Shown piece by piece: positions 24,437 through 32,860 of a stretch of DNA of 64,000 nucleotides. Source of the stretch: Paenibacillus nasutitermitis (GTDB lineage: Bacteria; Bacillota; Bacilli; Paenibacillales; Paenibacillaceae); contig NZ_BMHP01000004.1 of assembly GCF_014641075.1 (NCBI RefSeq), positions 248,001 to 312,000 of the forward strand, in the 5' to 3' direction. The position numbers and the translations under genes are program-made. The notes below the pieces were generated by a model that was given only the letters and a program-made list of their open reading frames with translations, did no database searches and was not told the DNA's origin. Positions within the stretch are counted from its first letter, which is position 1. Each line of letters starts with the position of its first letter.

Positions 24437-25392
24437 TGAAAAAAGCTGCGACTGCCAGCGTGTGCATCGTGACTTACAACAGCGGTTCCGATATTGAGCG
24501 ATGCATTCAGGCAGTCCTGCAGCAGACGCTTCCGGCTGCGCGTATTGTGGTGGTGGATAATGCCTCTACTGACGATACATGCAAGATCGTGAGCGGAATT
24601 CAGGAACCAACGGTTATGCTTGTCGCTAACCGTGTGAATGTCGGCTTCGCGGCCGGCCAGAACCAGGCGATTCGGCTGACGGATTCCGATTATGCACTGG
24701 TGTTGAATCCCGATGTTGAGCTGGGAGAGGATTATCTGGCCCGCATTGTGGATTTCATGGAGCAGCATCCCGACGTTGGCAGCGTGACCGGACAGCTTGT
24801 GCTCGCTTCGAATCAGGACATCATGGACAGTGCGGGCATCGAAATGGGTAGTACGCGCAAAGCCTGGGATCTGGGTGGAGGCGAACCGGCTTCCCAATGG
24901 GAACAATCCCGCTATATTTTTGGTGTTTCTGGAGCCGCTTCCGTTTACAGACGGAGGATGGTTGAGGACATCAGCATGGACGGTCAATTCTACGACGAAT
25001 CTTACTTTGCCTACAAAGAGGATGTCGATGTGGCTTGGCGCGCCCAACTGCTGGGGTGGAAGTCCTATTATCTGGCAGAAGCCAAGGCTCTTCATGAGCG
25101 GGGCTGGAAGTATGAGGGACGCCGCAGCCGCAAGCAAATCCCGTTGTTCTTAAGACGTCATTCCTACCAGAACCGGATCTATACGATCATCAAGAATGAA
25201 CCGGCCAGTTGGAAAATGATCTTGTCGATCCCGCGCCTTGCAGGCCTCGAGATTCTGCAGATCGGGTACATAGTTGTATTCGAGCGGGGATTATTGCGCT
25301 GCTGGTCGAACATTTTCCGCCGGCTTCCAGTGCTGCTGAGGCAGCGTGCCGCTCTCAAGCACCGAATTGCTGAGAGAAAAGGGAAAAGATAA
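24436..25392 (+). CDS. GT2 glycosyltransferase, rhamnosyltransferase-like
   Basis: 318 residues. The GT2 fold shows ASVCIVTYNSGSDIERCIQ, VVVDNASTDDT, VGFAAGQNQAIR, LVLNPDVELGEDY and the acceptor-side block FGVSGAASVYRR, then FAYKEDVDVAWRAQLLGW. This pattern (NPD, ED in the last block) fits the WbbL/RfbF group of rhamnosyltransferases, and the gene directly follows rmlD with a one-base overlap, so dTDP-rhamnose is a likely donor. It probably adds an early rhamnose of the linker or chain. A strong terminator ends the operon here. Confidence 0.83.
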   Translation: MKKAATASVCIVTYNSGSDIERCIQAVLQQTLPAARIVVVDNASTDDTCKIVSGIQEPTVMLVANRVNVGFAAGQNQAIRLTDSDYALVLNPDVELGEDYLARIVDFMEQHPDVGSVTGQLVLASNQDIMDSAGIEMGSTRKAWDLGGGEPASQWEQSRYIFGVSGAASVYRRRMVEDISMDGQFYDESYFAYKEDVDVAWRAQLLGWKSYYLAEAKALHERGWKYEGRRSRKQIPLFLRRHSYQNRIYTIIKNEPASWKMILSIPRLAGLEILQIGYIVVFERGLLRCWSNIFRRLPVLLRQRAALKHRIAERKGKR

Positions 25393-25425
25393 AAAACGAG
25401 AGGGTTGGTTCCCTCTCGTTTTTTT
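25393..25425 (+). terminator. Intrinsic terminator closing the rml operon
   Basis: CGAGAGGG (25397-25404) pairs with CCCTCTCG (25411-25418), flanked by A-rich sequence and followed by seven T. It begins right after the stop and separates the initiating transferase as its own unit. Confidence 0.9.
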
Positions 25426-25481
25426 GATACAATACTGGTAGATTCGCCATTCGAATACTAGATCGTAAGGAATGAGAGACT

Positions 25482-26888
25482 ATGATCCGACAGAACCAAC
25501 GTTTTTTGACTCAAATCTATGTATTATCGGATCTATTATGCACCCTGCTTATGTTCTTGGCCGCGTATTGGCTCAAGTTCAACAGCGGGCTATTGGCGCA
25601 TTATAATAATCTTCCACTCAAAAGCTATCTCCTCTGGGGAACCATATATTCGTTTGCTGCGATTCTTGTCGGCTTCTATGTGCGTTTCTACGCGCCCAGA
25701 CGGCGCAAGAGCTTCTCCTATGACATTCTGAAAATCTTCCAGGTGCACGGATTAAGTTTCCTTGGCCTGCTGAGCATGCTGTTTATAGCCAAAGAAGTAC
25801 ATATTTCCCGTGAGTTTCTGGCGATCTTCATTGCGGCCAATGTCGTAGGCATGATCGCTTACCGCTATACGGTGAAGACCATCCTCACCCGGCTCCGCCG
25901 CAAAGGCTTCAACAAACGGTACGTGCTTATTCTCGGGGCAGGATCGGTTGGACGCAGCTTCTACGACAGTCTGCAGCTGCATCCTGAGCTGGGCTATGAG
26001 GTCCTCGGCTTTCTGGATGACTTCCAGACAGAGCATGCGGCAGCAAACAGCGGATTCAAGCCCATTATCGGGACGACGGAGCAGCTGGATGAAATGCTCA
26101 GCAAATTTATGATCGACGAGGTCATTATTGCCCTGCCGCTCAAAGCGCATAAGAAATACGCGAATATCATCGATCAATGCGAGAAGACGGGCGTGAAGAC
26201 CTTGATCATACCCGATTTCTTCGATATGCTGCCCGCAAGGCCGTTCTTCGATAATTTTGCAGGGATTCCGCTGATTAATGTGAGGGACATTCCGCTGGAC
26301 GAGCTTAGCAACCGCCTGCTGAAGCGGGCGTTTGATATTGCTTTCTCGCTGCTGGCCATCATTATCGTTTCGCCGATCATGCTGGGGGTGTATATCGGGA
26401 TCAAGCTTACTTCTCCAGGACCTGTTCTGTTCAAGCAAGAGCGCATGGGTCTTGACCGGCGCACGTTTAATATGTACAAATTCCGCTCGATGCATATCTC
26501 TGACCCCGGCACATCGGACACGCAGTGGACGGTGGAGAATGATCCGCGGCGAACGCGTTTTGGCAGCTTTATCCGCAGAACCAGCCTGGACGAGCTGCCG
26601 CAATTCTTCAATGTGCTCGTGGGGCATATGAGCGTCGTGGGTCCAAGGCCGGAGCGTCCGTTCTTTGTGGAGCAGTTCAAGGAGGAAATCCCGAAATATA
26701 TGGTGAAGCATCATATCCGCCCCGGCATTACCGGATGGGCACAAACCAACGGGCTGCGCGGCGATACCTCCATTCACGACCGTATTATGCACGATCTGTT
26801 CTACATCGAAAACTGGACCTTTTTCTTCGATCTCAAAATCATCGTGAAGACGATAACGAAAGGTCTTGTTAATAAAAATGCTTATTGA
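25482..26888 (+). CDS. Undecaprenyl-phosphate sugar-1-phosphate transferase (WbaP/WsaP-like)
   Basis: 468 residues: four N-terminal membrane helices, a cytoplasmic Rossmann-like segment (LILGAGSVGRSFYDSL, about residues 148-163), one further membrane helix (about 285-305) and the C-terminal bacterial sugar transferase domain with KRAFDIAFSLLAI, FKQERMGLDRRTFNMYKFRSM, RRTSLDELPQFFNVL and SVVGPRPERP. Enzymes of this layout start glycan assembly by moving hexose 1-phosphate from a UDP-sugar to undecaprenyl phosphate; in S-layer glycan loci WsaP/WsfP do this with galactose. Which sugar is used here is not visible. AAGGAATGAGAG lies before the ATG. It lies beyond the rml terminator and shares a transcript with the next glycosyltransferase. 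Confidence 0.9.
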   Translation: MIRQNQRFLTQIYVLSDLLCTLLMFLAAYWLKFNSGLLAHYNNLPLKSYLLWGTIYSFAAILVGFYVRFYAPRRRKSFSYDILKIFQVHGLSFLGLLSMLFIAKEVHISREFLAIFIAANVVGMIAYRYTVKTILTRLRRKGFNKRYVLILGAGSVGRSFYDSLQLHPELGYEVLGFLDDFQTEHAAANSGFKPIIGTTEQLDEMLSKFMIDEVIIALPLKAHKKYANIIDQCEKTGVKTLIIPDFFDMLPARPFFDNFAGIPLINVRDIPLDELSNRLLKRAFDIAFSLLAIIIVSPIMLGVYIGIKLTSPGPVLFKQERMGLDRRTFNMYKFRSMHISDPGTSDTQWTVENDPRRTRFGSFIRRTSLDELPQFFNVLVGHMSVVGPRPERPFFVEQFKEEIPKYMVKHHIRPGITGWAQTNGLRGDTSIHDRIMHDLFYIENWTFFFDLKIIVKTITKGLVNKNAY

Positions 26889-27861
26889 TTCCCAACCTGC
26901 AATAGTTGTACCTCGTGTCTCTGTCATCATCCCTACCTACAACGCCGGGTCGGATTTTGGCGGGCTGCTGGAACGGTTGCAGCAACAGACGCTGGCGCCG
27001 CATGAGATTATAGTGGTGGACTCCTCGTCGACGGACGGGACGGCCGAACGCTCCCAGCGTGCCGGTGTACGGGTTTTCTCCATACTCCAAAGCGAATTCG
27101 ATCACGGCGGGACCCGTAATTATGCGGCGGGTCTCGCGGAGGGCGATGTACTGGTTTTCATGACCCAGGACGCGATTCCCGATAACGACTTTATGCTGGA
27201 GGAGCTCGTGAAGCCGTTTCAGGACGGGAAGATCTCATGCGTGTACGGAAGGCAGCTTGCAAGGCCCGATGCGAATGTGCTGGAGCGGCTGTCGCGTGGC
27301 TTTAATTATCCGGAGCAGTCTTCCGTCAAGGATCAAGGCGATATCCCACGCATGGGAATCAAGACCTTCTTCTGCTCCAATGTATGCGCGGCTGTGCGCA
27401 AGGATATTTTCCTGGAGCTGGGTCGTTTCCCGGAGCCGGTCATCTTTAATGAGGACCTGTTCTTCGCGGCGAAATGCATCCTTCAGGGCTACACGGTGGC
27501 CTATGCGGCTGAAGCCCGTGTTGTGCATTCCCATGATTACACGCTCATCCAGCAATTCCGGCGCTTCTTCGACAATGGGGTTTCGATGCGCAACAATGAC
27601 TGGGTGTTCCAGTATTCGGCCGTCGGCAAAGAAGGCTCGCGTCTTGTTAAGACGCAACTGAACGCTCTGCACCGGCAGCGCAAATGGCATTGGATGCCCC
27701 GTTTGTTTGCGGAATCGGCAGCGAAGCTGTTCGGTTACCAGCTGGGCAAACGATACCGCAGCCTGCCGCAAGGACTCTGCATCCGGTTCAGCATGCACCG
27801 CAAAATATGGGACAAGCTGAATGCGACAGCTGCGGCTAAAGGTAAAGGCATGTCGATTTAG
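26878..27861 (+). CDS. GT2 rhamnosyltransferase, RfbN/WsaD-like
   Basis: 327 residues with VSVIIPTYNAGSDFGGLLERL, IVVDSSSTDGT, the characteristic SEFDHGGTRNYAA, VFMTQDAIPDNDFML and FNEDLFFAAKCILQGY. The FDHGGTRN block marks the RfbN group of rhamnosyltransferases. The start (ATG 26878) overlaps the previous gene by 11 bases; an in-frame TTG at 26866 is an alternative. It probably adds rhamnose to the lipid-linked sugar made by its neighbour, beginning the linker of the glycan. A terminator follows after 22 bases. Confidence 0.85.
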   Translation: MLIDSQPAIVVPRVSVIIPTYNAGSDFGGLLERLQQQTLAPHEIIVVDSSSTDGTAERSQRAGVRVFSILQSEFDHGGTRNYAAGLAEGDVLVFMTQDAIPDNDFMLEELVKPFQDGKISCVYGRQLARPDANVLERLSRGFNYPEQSSVKDQGDIPRMGIKTFFCSNVCAAVRKDIFLELGRFPEPVIFNEDLFFAAKCILQGYTVAYAAEARVVHSHDYTLIQQFRRFFDNGVSMRNNDWVFQYSAVGKEGSRLVKTQLNALHRQRKWHWMPRLFAESAAKLFGYQLGKRYRSLPQGLCIRFSMHRKIWDKLNATAAAKGKGMSI

Positions 27862-27883
27862 CGAAGCGAAGGAATGGTATAGG

Positions 27884-27914
27884 AAAGCTCTGGAGATGAT
27901 CCGGAGCTTTTTTT
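27884..27914 (+). terminator. Intrinsic terminator at the end of the glycan locus
   Basis: AAAGCTCTGG (27884-27893) pairs with CCGGAGCTTT (27901-27910), one T-G wobble, 7-base loop, then further T. Confidence 0.85.
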
Positions 27915-28231
27915 ACATGTGGCAACTAGGGGACAATTTGACCTCAGGCATTAGGAACTGCCGCCTAGCGGGCGACGGCCTTTCATGCAGCACAATACCT
28001 CACCTCGTGAGGAGGCTGATGATTATCTTCCAGCCTATTAACGACTCATATTGAAACAAGAAATGGAATATAAATGTTGTAAACGCTTACTATAAAGCGC
28101 TTTCAACAGGAAAACAGAGATTTCGTGAATTTTTTAAGGTTATTTTAAGTTTTTAGAAGGAATTCCGCTGAATTTGTCGTATTATTAACTTTACCTACAT
28201 TTTATATACTGCGTATAGAGGGGTTTTAGTT
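27915..28231 (+). other. Gene-free stretch between the glycan locus and the acetyltransferase gene
   Basis: No convincing gene is seen. Only two cre-like sites (28077-28106) stand out. A weak promoter, TTGTCG (28174-28179) with TACATT (28196-28201), could serve the following gene; GAGGGG is its ribosome site. Confidence 0.5.
28077..28106 (+). promoter_or_regulatory. Two adjacent cre-like sites
   Basis: TTGTAAACGCTTACTA (28077-28092) fits the CcpA cre consensus at all but one fixed position; the next sequence, TATAAAGCGCTTTCAA (28091-28106), contains the symmetric AAAGCGCTTT core with two mismatches on its left side. They lie about 125-155 bases before the acetyltransferase start. Carbon-catabolite control is inferred only. 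Confidence 0.4.
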
Positions 28232-28654
28232 ATGGACGTTCGTGCTTTCCAATTATCTGACTATCGGTCTGTTACCCAACTGCTAGAAACGGTATTGTCG
28301 GCTGAATGCTACGAATTGACGATGGAAGCCTTTGGTCGTCAGCTATCGTGGGACAGCGAATTGGTGCTGGTGGCTGCGATTAATGATGAAGTAGCCGGCA
28401 TTGTAATTGGAACAATCGATAATAATAATGGTTATTATTACCGAATTGCGGTTCACCCGGATTACCAGCGTCAAGGAATTGGAAAGTCGTTGATTCGAGG
28501 GCTTAAACAGCGTTTCGAGCAGCGCAATGTATCTAAGATTATGATTTCGGCCGACGAGCATAATGAGCCGATCCTCTCGCTTTACGAATCGCTTGGTTAC
28601 GCGGCATCGGATTTCTTCCGGTCGTTCCAGAAACTGAGTATTGTCGCAGGTTAA
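28232..28654 (+). CDS. GNAT-family N-acetyltransferase
   Basis: A 140-residue single-domain acetyltransferase. The acetyl-CoA pyrophosphate loop is VHPDYQRQGIGKSLI (about residues 71-85), preceded by the beta strands VLVAAINDEVAGIVIG and followed by a C-terminal SLYESLGY, the usual end of the fold. It transfers an acetyl group from acetyl-CoA to an amine; the substrate cannot be told. GAGGGG precedes the ATG. It stands alone between two terminators. Confidence 0.85.
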   Translation: MDVRAFQLSDYRSVTQLLETVLSAECYELTMEAFGRQLSWDSELVLVAAINDEVAGIVIGTIDNNNGYYYRIAVHPDYQRQGIGKSLIRGLKQRFEQRNVSKIMISADEHNEPILSLYESLGYAASDFFRSFQKLSIVAG

Positions 28655-28690
28655 TACGCACTCTTTATGAAATTAATAACCATGAAGGAC

Positions 28691-28741
28691 AAGCATATTT
28701 CGAACGCCATTGATTTTGGCACTCGGATATGCTTTTTTTTA
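28691..28741 (+). terminator. Intrinsic terminator after the acetyltransferase gene
   Basis: AAGCATAT (28691-28698) pairs with ATATGCTT (28727-28734), with an inner GCCA/TGGC stem, followed by a T run. Confidence 0.8.
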
Positions 28742-28754
28742 TCATCAGATGCTC

Positions 28755-28782
28755 GTTCAACATGCCCGGTCAATGTTATAAT
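28755..28782 (+). promoter_or_regulatory. Possible lepB promoter
   Basis: A perfect TATAAT (28777-28782) lies 72 bases before the lepB ATG; GTTCAA at 16 bases is a poor -35. Confidence 0.45.
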
Positions 28783-28854
28783 AGTGCTGCGAACATAAAA
28801 GCAGGCGGCTAAAGTTCAAGATATGCATAAATAGGCGGGCGAGGTGCAGGAAGT

Positions 28855-29508
28855 ATGGACAATTATTCGGATACACTTCAAGAAGCGGAGCAAGCCTCCG
28901 TCGGTTCCCGCAAACGATCCAAATCCTCATCAATCGACACAGGGAAGCCCGTCAAGCCGCAAAAGCCTTCCCGGGAAAAATCAGGCTGGGTCAAAGAAGT
29001 GTGGGATTGGTCCCGCACGCTTATCGCAGCGGTCGCTATCGTATTGCTTTTCCATTTCTTTGTGTTTAACTTATCCACTGTTGAAGGCCAATCCATGGAA
29101 CCGACGCTTTACGAGAAGGAATGGCTGTTCGTGAACAAATATTCCTACCGGTTCGGATCGCCTCAGCTCGGAGATGTGATTATTTTGAAAGATCCTGCCG
29201 AAGGTTCGGAGAAGAAAGAGTATCTGGTGAAACGGATAGTTGGGGTACCGGGGGACAAGATCGAAATTCGTACCGGGCAGCTGTACCGCAACGGAGAATT
29301 GGTCGTGGAGCGATTTACGGATACGGTCATTGAAGATATTGATTATGGGCCGTTCGTTGTGGAGAAGGACCGGTATTTTGTGATGGGAGACAACCGCCAT
29401 GCGCGGGCGAGCCGAGACAGCCGTTCATTCGGTACGGTACCTGAAACCATGATTCGGGGCCGCGCCGATTATATTTTGTGGCCCATCACGAAATTAAATA
29501 GTCTCTAA
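28855..29508 (+). CDS. lepB: Type I signal peptidase
   Basis: 217 residues. A 45-residue charged cytoplasmic tail is followed by one membrane segment (about 54-74) and the extracellular catalytic domain. The catalytic Ser is in VEGQSMEPT (Ser80) and the Lys in YLVKRIVGVPGD (Lys126); the MGDNRHARASRDSRSFG block completes the family signature. It cleaves signal peptides of exported proteins such as the SLH protein at 4.6 kb. The single membrane span is the SipS type of Bacilli. The N-terminal tail, rich in Ser/Lys/Pro, is longer than in B. subtilis SipS. queG follows after 38 bases. Confidence 0.95.
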   Translation: MDNYSDTLQEAEQASVGSRKRSKSSSIDTGKPVKPQKPSREKSGWVKEVWDWSRTLIAAVAIVLLFHFFVFNLSTVEGQSMEPTLYEKEWLFVNKYSYRFGSPQLGDVIILKDPAEGSEKKEYLVKRIVGVPGDKIEIRTGQLYRNGELVVERFTDTVIEDIDYGPFVVEKDRYFVMGDNRHARASRDSRSFGTVPETMIRGRADYILWPITKLNSL

Positions 29509-29546
29509 ATGCTGATTGAAAGTCAAGTTCGAAGGAGGGCTGCGCA

Positions 29547-30791
29547 GTGGACAATATAACATCCTGGGAAAAGCTGAAGCATGAATTGAAAGCTGCGGCA
29601 GCGGACCTGGGGATCGATAAGATCGGAATAGCCTCGGCGGGTCCCTTCCTGGAGCTGAAACAGCGCCTGATCCGCCACCGTGAGCTGGGATATGAGTCTG
29701 GCTTTGAGGAGCCGGATCTGGACAAGCGGACGCACCCGGAGCTGCTGCTGGAGAATCCGCAGTCCATTATTGCTATAGCAGTCGCCTATCCGGCGAAGCT
29801 GAAGAATCCTCCCAAGTCCGAGCCTGGTAAGCGGCGCGGCATCATGTCGCGTTCGGCCTGGGGAGAAGATTATCATAGGGTGCTGCGAGACCGGATGCAC
29901 AAGCTGGAATCCTGGCTGAAAGGACGTGTACCGACTCTGCTGGCGGAGAGCATGGTCGATACCGGCGCTCTGTCCGACAGGGCAGTCGCCGAACGCGCCG
30001 GTATCGGCTGGAGCGCCAAGAACTGTTCGATCATTACACCGGAATGGGGCTCATGGGTGTATTTGGGTGAAATGATCACCAACCTGCCGCTGCCGCCGGA
30101 TGAACCCATAACAGAGAGCTGCGGCGAATGCACCGCCTGCATCGATGCATGCCCGACGGACGCGCTGGTTGCGCCGGGGCAGCTGAATGCACAGCGGTGT
30201 ATTTCATTTGTAACGCAGACCAAGGGGCTTGTCTCGGACGAGCTTATGCGGAAGATCGGCAACCGCCTTTACGGATGCGATACCTGTCAGACCGTCTGTC
30301 CCAAAAACCGGGGCAAAAACTGGACCCATCAGCCGGAGCTTCAGCCGGACAACGAAAAGGCCAAGCCGCTGCTGGTTCCGCTCTTGTCGATGGGCAACCG
30401 CGAATTCAAGGAAGCCTACGGGGCTACTGCCTCGGCATGGCGCGGCCGTAAACCGATCCAGCGCAATGCAGTCATCGCGCTGGGCAATTTCAAGGATCCA
30501 AGCGGAGTTCCGCCACTAATTGACGTCCTCCAAAGCGATCCCCGGTTTGAGCTGAGGGCGACAGCAGCCTGGTCGCTTGGCCGTATTGGCGGCAATGCCG
30601 CCCGCGAAGCGCTTGCCGCGGCTTTGGAGCAGGAACGTGATGAGGTTGTCCTTGATGCGATATATGCAGCTCTGGATGTTCTGAATGCGAGTGGAGATCC
30701 GGAAGGCACTGGAGAGCTTTTGGAGGATAAGACAGCTCAACCGCATAAATCTACTGATGAGATCGTTACGAGGCCTATAGACGGCTTGTAG
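29547..30791 (+). CDS. queG: Epoxyqueuosine reductase
   Basis: A 414-residue cobalamin- and iron-sulfur-dependent enzyme of the last step of queuosine synthesis in tRNA. Two 4Fe-4S sites are visible: CGECTACIDACPTDAL and CDTCQTVCPKN. DTGALSDRAVAERAGIGWSAKNC is the conserved central block. Residues about 305-385 are HEAT-like repeats (IQRNAVIALGNFKDPSGV, LRATAAWSLGRIGG), the long form common in Firmicutes. The start is GTG 29547 with AAGGAGGG upstream. The 5' neighbour is lepB. Confidence 0.95.
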   Translation: MDNITSWEKLKHELKAAAADLGIDKIGIASAGPFLELKQRLIRHRELGYESGFEEPDLDKRTHPELLLENPQSIIAIAVAYPAKLKNPPKSEPGKRRGIMSRSAWGEDYHRVLRDRMHKLESWLKGRVPTLLAESMVDTGALSDRAVAERAGIGWSAKNCSIITPEWGSWVYLGEMITNLPLPPDEPITESCGECTACIDACPTDALVAPGQLNAQRCISFVTQTKGLVSDELMRKIGNRLYGCDTCQTVCPKNRGKNWTHQPELQPDNEKAKPLLVPLLSMGNREFKEAYGATASAWRGRKPIQRNAVIALGNFKDPSGVPPLIDVLQSDPRFELRATAAWSLGRIGGNAAREALAAALEQERDEVVLDAIYAALDVLNASGDPEGTGELLEDKTAQPHKSTDEIVTRPIDGL

Positions 30792-30888
30792 AGCGTTAAA
30801 CGATAAATAAAAGCTTCATTTCTTTCCGTCAAGCTACGGACCATTTGGAGTTTGCAGCAGGGAGGCCGCCATTTAAAGGAGGACGTAA

Positions 30889-31416
30889 ATGATGCATCCG
30901 ACGATCTATTGGACTGAAATGTCATCTCCGATCGGGCCGCTTGTTCTGATGGCAACGGATTCCGGGCTTTGCAAGATTGAATTCGGCGGGTTCGCGCAGC
31001 GGGAGGATAAGCTGCGGAACTGGATCAATTCCTGGTTTCCGAAAGGAACCGGAATCGCGCAGGATCAGCCTGCGGAGCATGTGATTCTCAAAGAGGCAGA
31101 AGCACAGCTGAAGCGTTATTTTGCCGGAGAGCTTCAAATATTTACGGTCAAGCTGGACATGCGGGGAACGCCTTTCCAGACGAGGGTGTGGCAGGCGCTG
31201 CTGGAAGTCCCCTACGGAGAAAGCCGGTCGTACAAGCACATCGCCGGGGCCATTGAACAGCCGAAGGCAGTCCGTGCGGTTGGAGGGGCGAATAACCGCA
31301 ATCCCGTACCGCTCATTGTTCCTTGCCACCGGATAATCGGAGCGGGAGGCGCAATGGTCGGCTATGGGGGCGGGCTGGACATCAAAACCTCTCTGTTGGA
31401 GCTTGAACGGCAGTAG
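30889..31416 (+). CDS. ogt: Methylated-DNA--protein-cysteine methyltransferase
   Basis: A 175-residue suicide DNA-repair protein that removes O6-methyl groups from guanine. The active-site block IVPCHRIIGAGG (Cys146) and the DNA-binding segment GTPFQTRVWQALLEVPYGESRSY are intact; the N-terminal half is the usual ribonuclease-like domain. AAAGGAGG lies before the start; ATG 30889 and ATG 30892 are both possible. There is no AdaA domain, so it is the constitutive Ogt type. Confidence 0.94.
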   Translation: MMHPTIYWTEMSSPIGPLVLMATDSGLCKIEFGGFAQREDKLRNWINSWFPKGTGIAQDQPAEHVILKEAEAQLKRYFAGELQIFTVKLDMRGTPFQTRVWQALLEVPYGESRSYKHIAGAIEQPKAVRAVGGANNRNPVPLIVPCHRIIGAGGAMVGYGGGLDIKTSLLELERQ

Positions 31417-31431
31417 GGATCGGGGGAGCAC

Positions 31432-32496
31432 ATGAGATATATCCATATGGATTCGGTTGAGCCCGGCCATTTGCTGGGGAAAACGATCTACGCATCAAAC
31501 GGAACTATTCTGCTGACGGCTGGCGTTCAGATTACCGTATTTATGATCAGTACGCTCAAACGAATCGGGGTGACCAATTTATATATTACGGATCCGAAGT
31601 TTCAGGATATCGAGATCGAGGAAGAACTGCTTTCGGAGGAGACCAAGCGCTCGCTGATCAGAAGCATGTCGGAGACGTTAGATGCGATCCGTTCGGGAAA
31701 GGACTTCAATTCGCGCTCGGTCAGCCTGTCGGTCGAGGATATGCTGGAGGATGTGTTGCGGAACAAGGATGTGCTTCTTCATCTGAATGATATCCGCACG
31801 CGCGACAACGCGGCTTTTGTCCATGCGATGAATGTCTGTATGATATCAGCTCTTCTTGGCATTCATATGAATCTCAATCAGGTTCAGCAGAAGGAGCTGG
31901 CGATCGGCGCGCTGCTGCATGATCTGGGCAAGCCGCAGGATGAGCCCGAGTTCGACTTCGAGCCGGTTGACGACGAAGCCGCGAAGAATAAACAGCAGGC
32001 CAAGCATCACACTTGGAGGGGCTTCCAGCTGTTGAAGGCCAAACGGGAATTCAGCCTGCTCATTGCGCATGTGGCGCTGCAGCATCATGAGCATATCGAT
32101 GGCAGCGGAGAGCCGCGGGGCCTTGCCGGAGAGCAGATTCATCTGTATTCGCGGATTGTGGCCGTAGCCAATACCTACGACAACCTGCTGCAGGAAGTTC
32201 ATAACGGCAAACCCGTGCTTCCGCATATTGCCTGCGAGCGGCTGCTGGCGATGTCGGGTAAAGAGCTGGACCATGAGGTCGTCGTCCAGTTTATGCGGGT
32301 TGTGTCGGTTTACCCCAACGGGGTATCGGTGCGCCTTTCCACCCGGGAATCCGGTGTGGTGGTCGGACAGCATCGAGGTCTGCCGGGAAGGCCTGTCGTA
32401 CGGCTCCTGGAGCGCGAGGGCGACGATTCCATCGGCAGTCGGGAAATCGACCTGGCCAAGGAGAATACTGTGTTTATCGAGCAGGTCATGGGATAA
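31432..32496 (+). CDS. HD-GYP-like phosphohydrolase with altered GYP motif
   Basis: 354 residues. The N-terminal ~70 residues form a small beta domain often found before HD-GYP domains (GHLLGKTIYASNGTILLTAG). The HD domain has HAMNVCMISALLG, LLHDLGK with the metal-binding His-Asp, HHTWRGFQLL and VALQHHEHIDGSGEPRG. Active HD-GYP enzymes hydrolyse cyclic di-GMP and usually read HHE..DGSGYP at the last block; here Tyr is replaced by Glu while the metal ligands remain. A C-terminal ~60-residue segment (VSVRLSTRESGVVVG) matches the extra strand region of this group. It follows ogt by 15 bases. Confidence 0.83.
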   Translation: MRYIHMDSVEPGHLLGKTIYASNGTILLTAGVQITVFMISTLKRIGVTNLYITDPKFQDIEIEEELLSEETKRSLIRSMSETLDAIRSGKDFNSRSVSLSVEDMLEDVLRNKDVLLHLNDIRTRDNAAFVHAMNVCMISALLGIHMNLNQVQQKELAIGALLHDLGKPQDEPEFDFEPVDDEAAKNKQQAKHHTWRGFQLLKAKREFSLLIAHVALQHHEHIDGSGEPRGLAGEQIHLYSRIVAVANTYDNLLQEVHNGKPVLPHIACERLLAMSGKELDHEVVVQFMRVVSVYPNGVSVRLSTRESGVVVGQHRGLPGRPVVRLLEREGDDSIGSREIDLAKENTVFIEQVMG

Positions 32497-32591
32497 TTGC
32501 AGGACGAAAACAAGGGTTTGCGGTGGGCACTAGTACATGCTATGATAAGTTGCAATATGTATATCAATATCGAATAACAAAGGTTGGGTGA

Positions 32592-32822
32592 TTGGCAAAG
32601 ATGTGGAATATCATCATTCCGATTCTGACGCTTCTGGCGGGCGCGGTCGGCGGATTTTTTATCGGTGTTTTCTATCTGCGCAAGCAGCTTGAGAAGATGC
32701 AGAGCGATCCGGAAATGCTGCAGAAGATGGCCAAGCAGATGGGTTATAATATGAACAAATCGCAGCTCCAAAAAGCACAGAGCATGATGAAAAATCAACG
32801 TCCGGGCGGCGGACGCCGATAA
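32592..32822 (+). CDS. YneF-family small membrane protein (UPF0154)
   Basis: About 73-76 residues: an N-terminal membrane helix with glycines (LLAGAVGGFFIGVFYLRKQL) then a charged helix QSDPEMLQKMAKQMGYNMNK, the standard YneF layout. Its function is unknown; related proteins are widespread in Firmicutes. Start could be TTG 32592 or ATG 32601; both have a usable GGTTGGG/GGGTGA upstream. It lies just ahead of folE. Confidence 0.85.
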   Translation: MAKMWNIIIPILTLLAGAVGGFFIGVFYLRKQLEKMQSDPEMLQKMAKQMGYNMNKSQLQKAQSMMKNQRPGGGRR

Positions 32823-32860
32823 TCAGCACGCCGCTTGCAGGGAAGGGGGAACGATCGGGA

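Noticed and set aside
25752..26930. 392-codon frame on the minus strand opposite the initiating sugar transferase
   Set aside because: Antisense shadow; no domain features, while the plus strand encodes a full polyprenyl sugar transferase.
27821..28054. 77-codon frame at the end of the glycan locus
   Set aside because: It begins inside the rhamnosyltransferase gene and reads through the terminator hairpin.
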